Assembly: GCA_964035575.1 (NCBI GenBank)
Contig: OZ037923.1
Coordinates: 992,001 to 1,056,000, forward strand
DNA length: 64,000 bases
Source of the DNA: Rhynchopus sp. YZ270_cl-10
Taxonomy: Eukaryota; Euglenozoa; Diplonemea; Diplonemida; Diplonemidae
Reading direction: 5' to 3'
Part shown: one piece after another, positions 63,868-64,000 of the stretch
Numbering within the stretch: position 1 is the stretch's first letter
Layout of the letters: each line of letters begins with the position of its first letter
The notes under the pieces: generated by a model
Databases searched by the model: none
The model's input: only the letters and a program-made list of their open reading frames with translations
What the model was told of the DNA's origin: nothing
Program-made: the position numbers and the translations under genes

Positions 63868-64000
63868 AATGTTACTGAAGCTAGGGGAAGGGAAAGGGAT
63901 TGAAAATATGCTCAAAAATGGGGATGGAGGTATCTTTTCTTATTCTTTTTCACTATCAGTGGTCTCTTTGCTACTAAACAATGTCAAAAACACAATCATG
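63868..64000. other. Start of a second copy of spacer C (C'), cut by the window end
   Basis: Begins AATGTTACTGAAGCTAGG and matches 48936-49068 without visible difference, then the window ends. So spacer C is itself duplicated and the array probably continues. Confidence 0.9.

Overview
The window is nuclear DNA from a unicellular eukaryote (protist). Several genes carry GT-AG introns of 260-385 bp, four of five opening with GTATGT. Coding sequence is GC-richer than the spacers, which are AT-rich, full of poly-A/T runs and packed with short dispersed repeats. I cannot name the species.

Positions 1-30,600 hold eight host genes, all on the minus strand: a 980-aa nuclear-looking protein with a split C-terminal zinc ribbon (1633-4960), a complete PP6-type Ser/Thr phosphatase catalytic subunit in three exons (6048-7624), a coiled-coil/Arg-Glu-repeat protein in two exons (10447-12997), an ankyrin-repeat protein (13287-14507), a membrane-anchored beta-propeller protein distantly like paraoxonases (14989-16365), a small coiled-coil protein (16545-17426), a cysteine-rich type I membrane protein in two exons (21562-24401), and an N-acylglucosamine 2-epimerase (29343-30578). 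The spacers and several introns contain at least five families of short dispersed repeats, nested inverted-repeat (foldback) elements, and, inside PP6 intron 1, a ~90-bp piece of the universally conserved large-subunit rRNA core. A structurally intact Tc1/mariner-like transposon (27783-29186) lies just downstream of the epimerase gene.

Positions 31,228-36,056 are an uninterrupted minisatellite of about 345 copies of a 14-bp unit, arranged in a higher-order repeat of about 1.9 kb.

Positions 36,451-64,000 are a Helitron neighbourhood. Two 11,656-bp copies (A at 36451-48106, A' at 52212-63867) each encode the same 3,516-aa protein with zinc fingers, DUF6570-like and Rep regions, a Y2 tyrosine motif, a PIF1-type helicase, ubiquitin-interacting-motif-like segments and two OTU-like cysteine-protease domains. 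Two smaller elements (B1, B2) share the left terminus of A, have asymmetric 12-bp inverted repeats as in Helitron2/Helentron elements, and abut the big copies end to end in the orders A-B-C and B-A'-C'. C is a 2.36-kb spacer with a 61-bp minisatellite; C' is the start of a second copy and runs off the window.

The most notable items are this head-to-tail array with its deubiquitinase-like helicase protein, the rRNA fragment in the PP6 intron, the higher-order 14-bp satellite, and the hairpin repeat families shared by introns and spacers.
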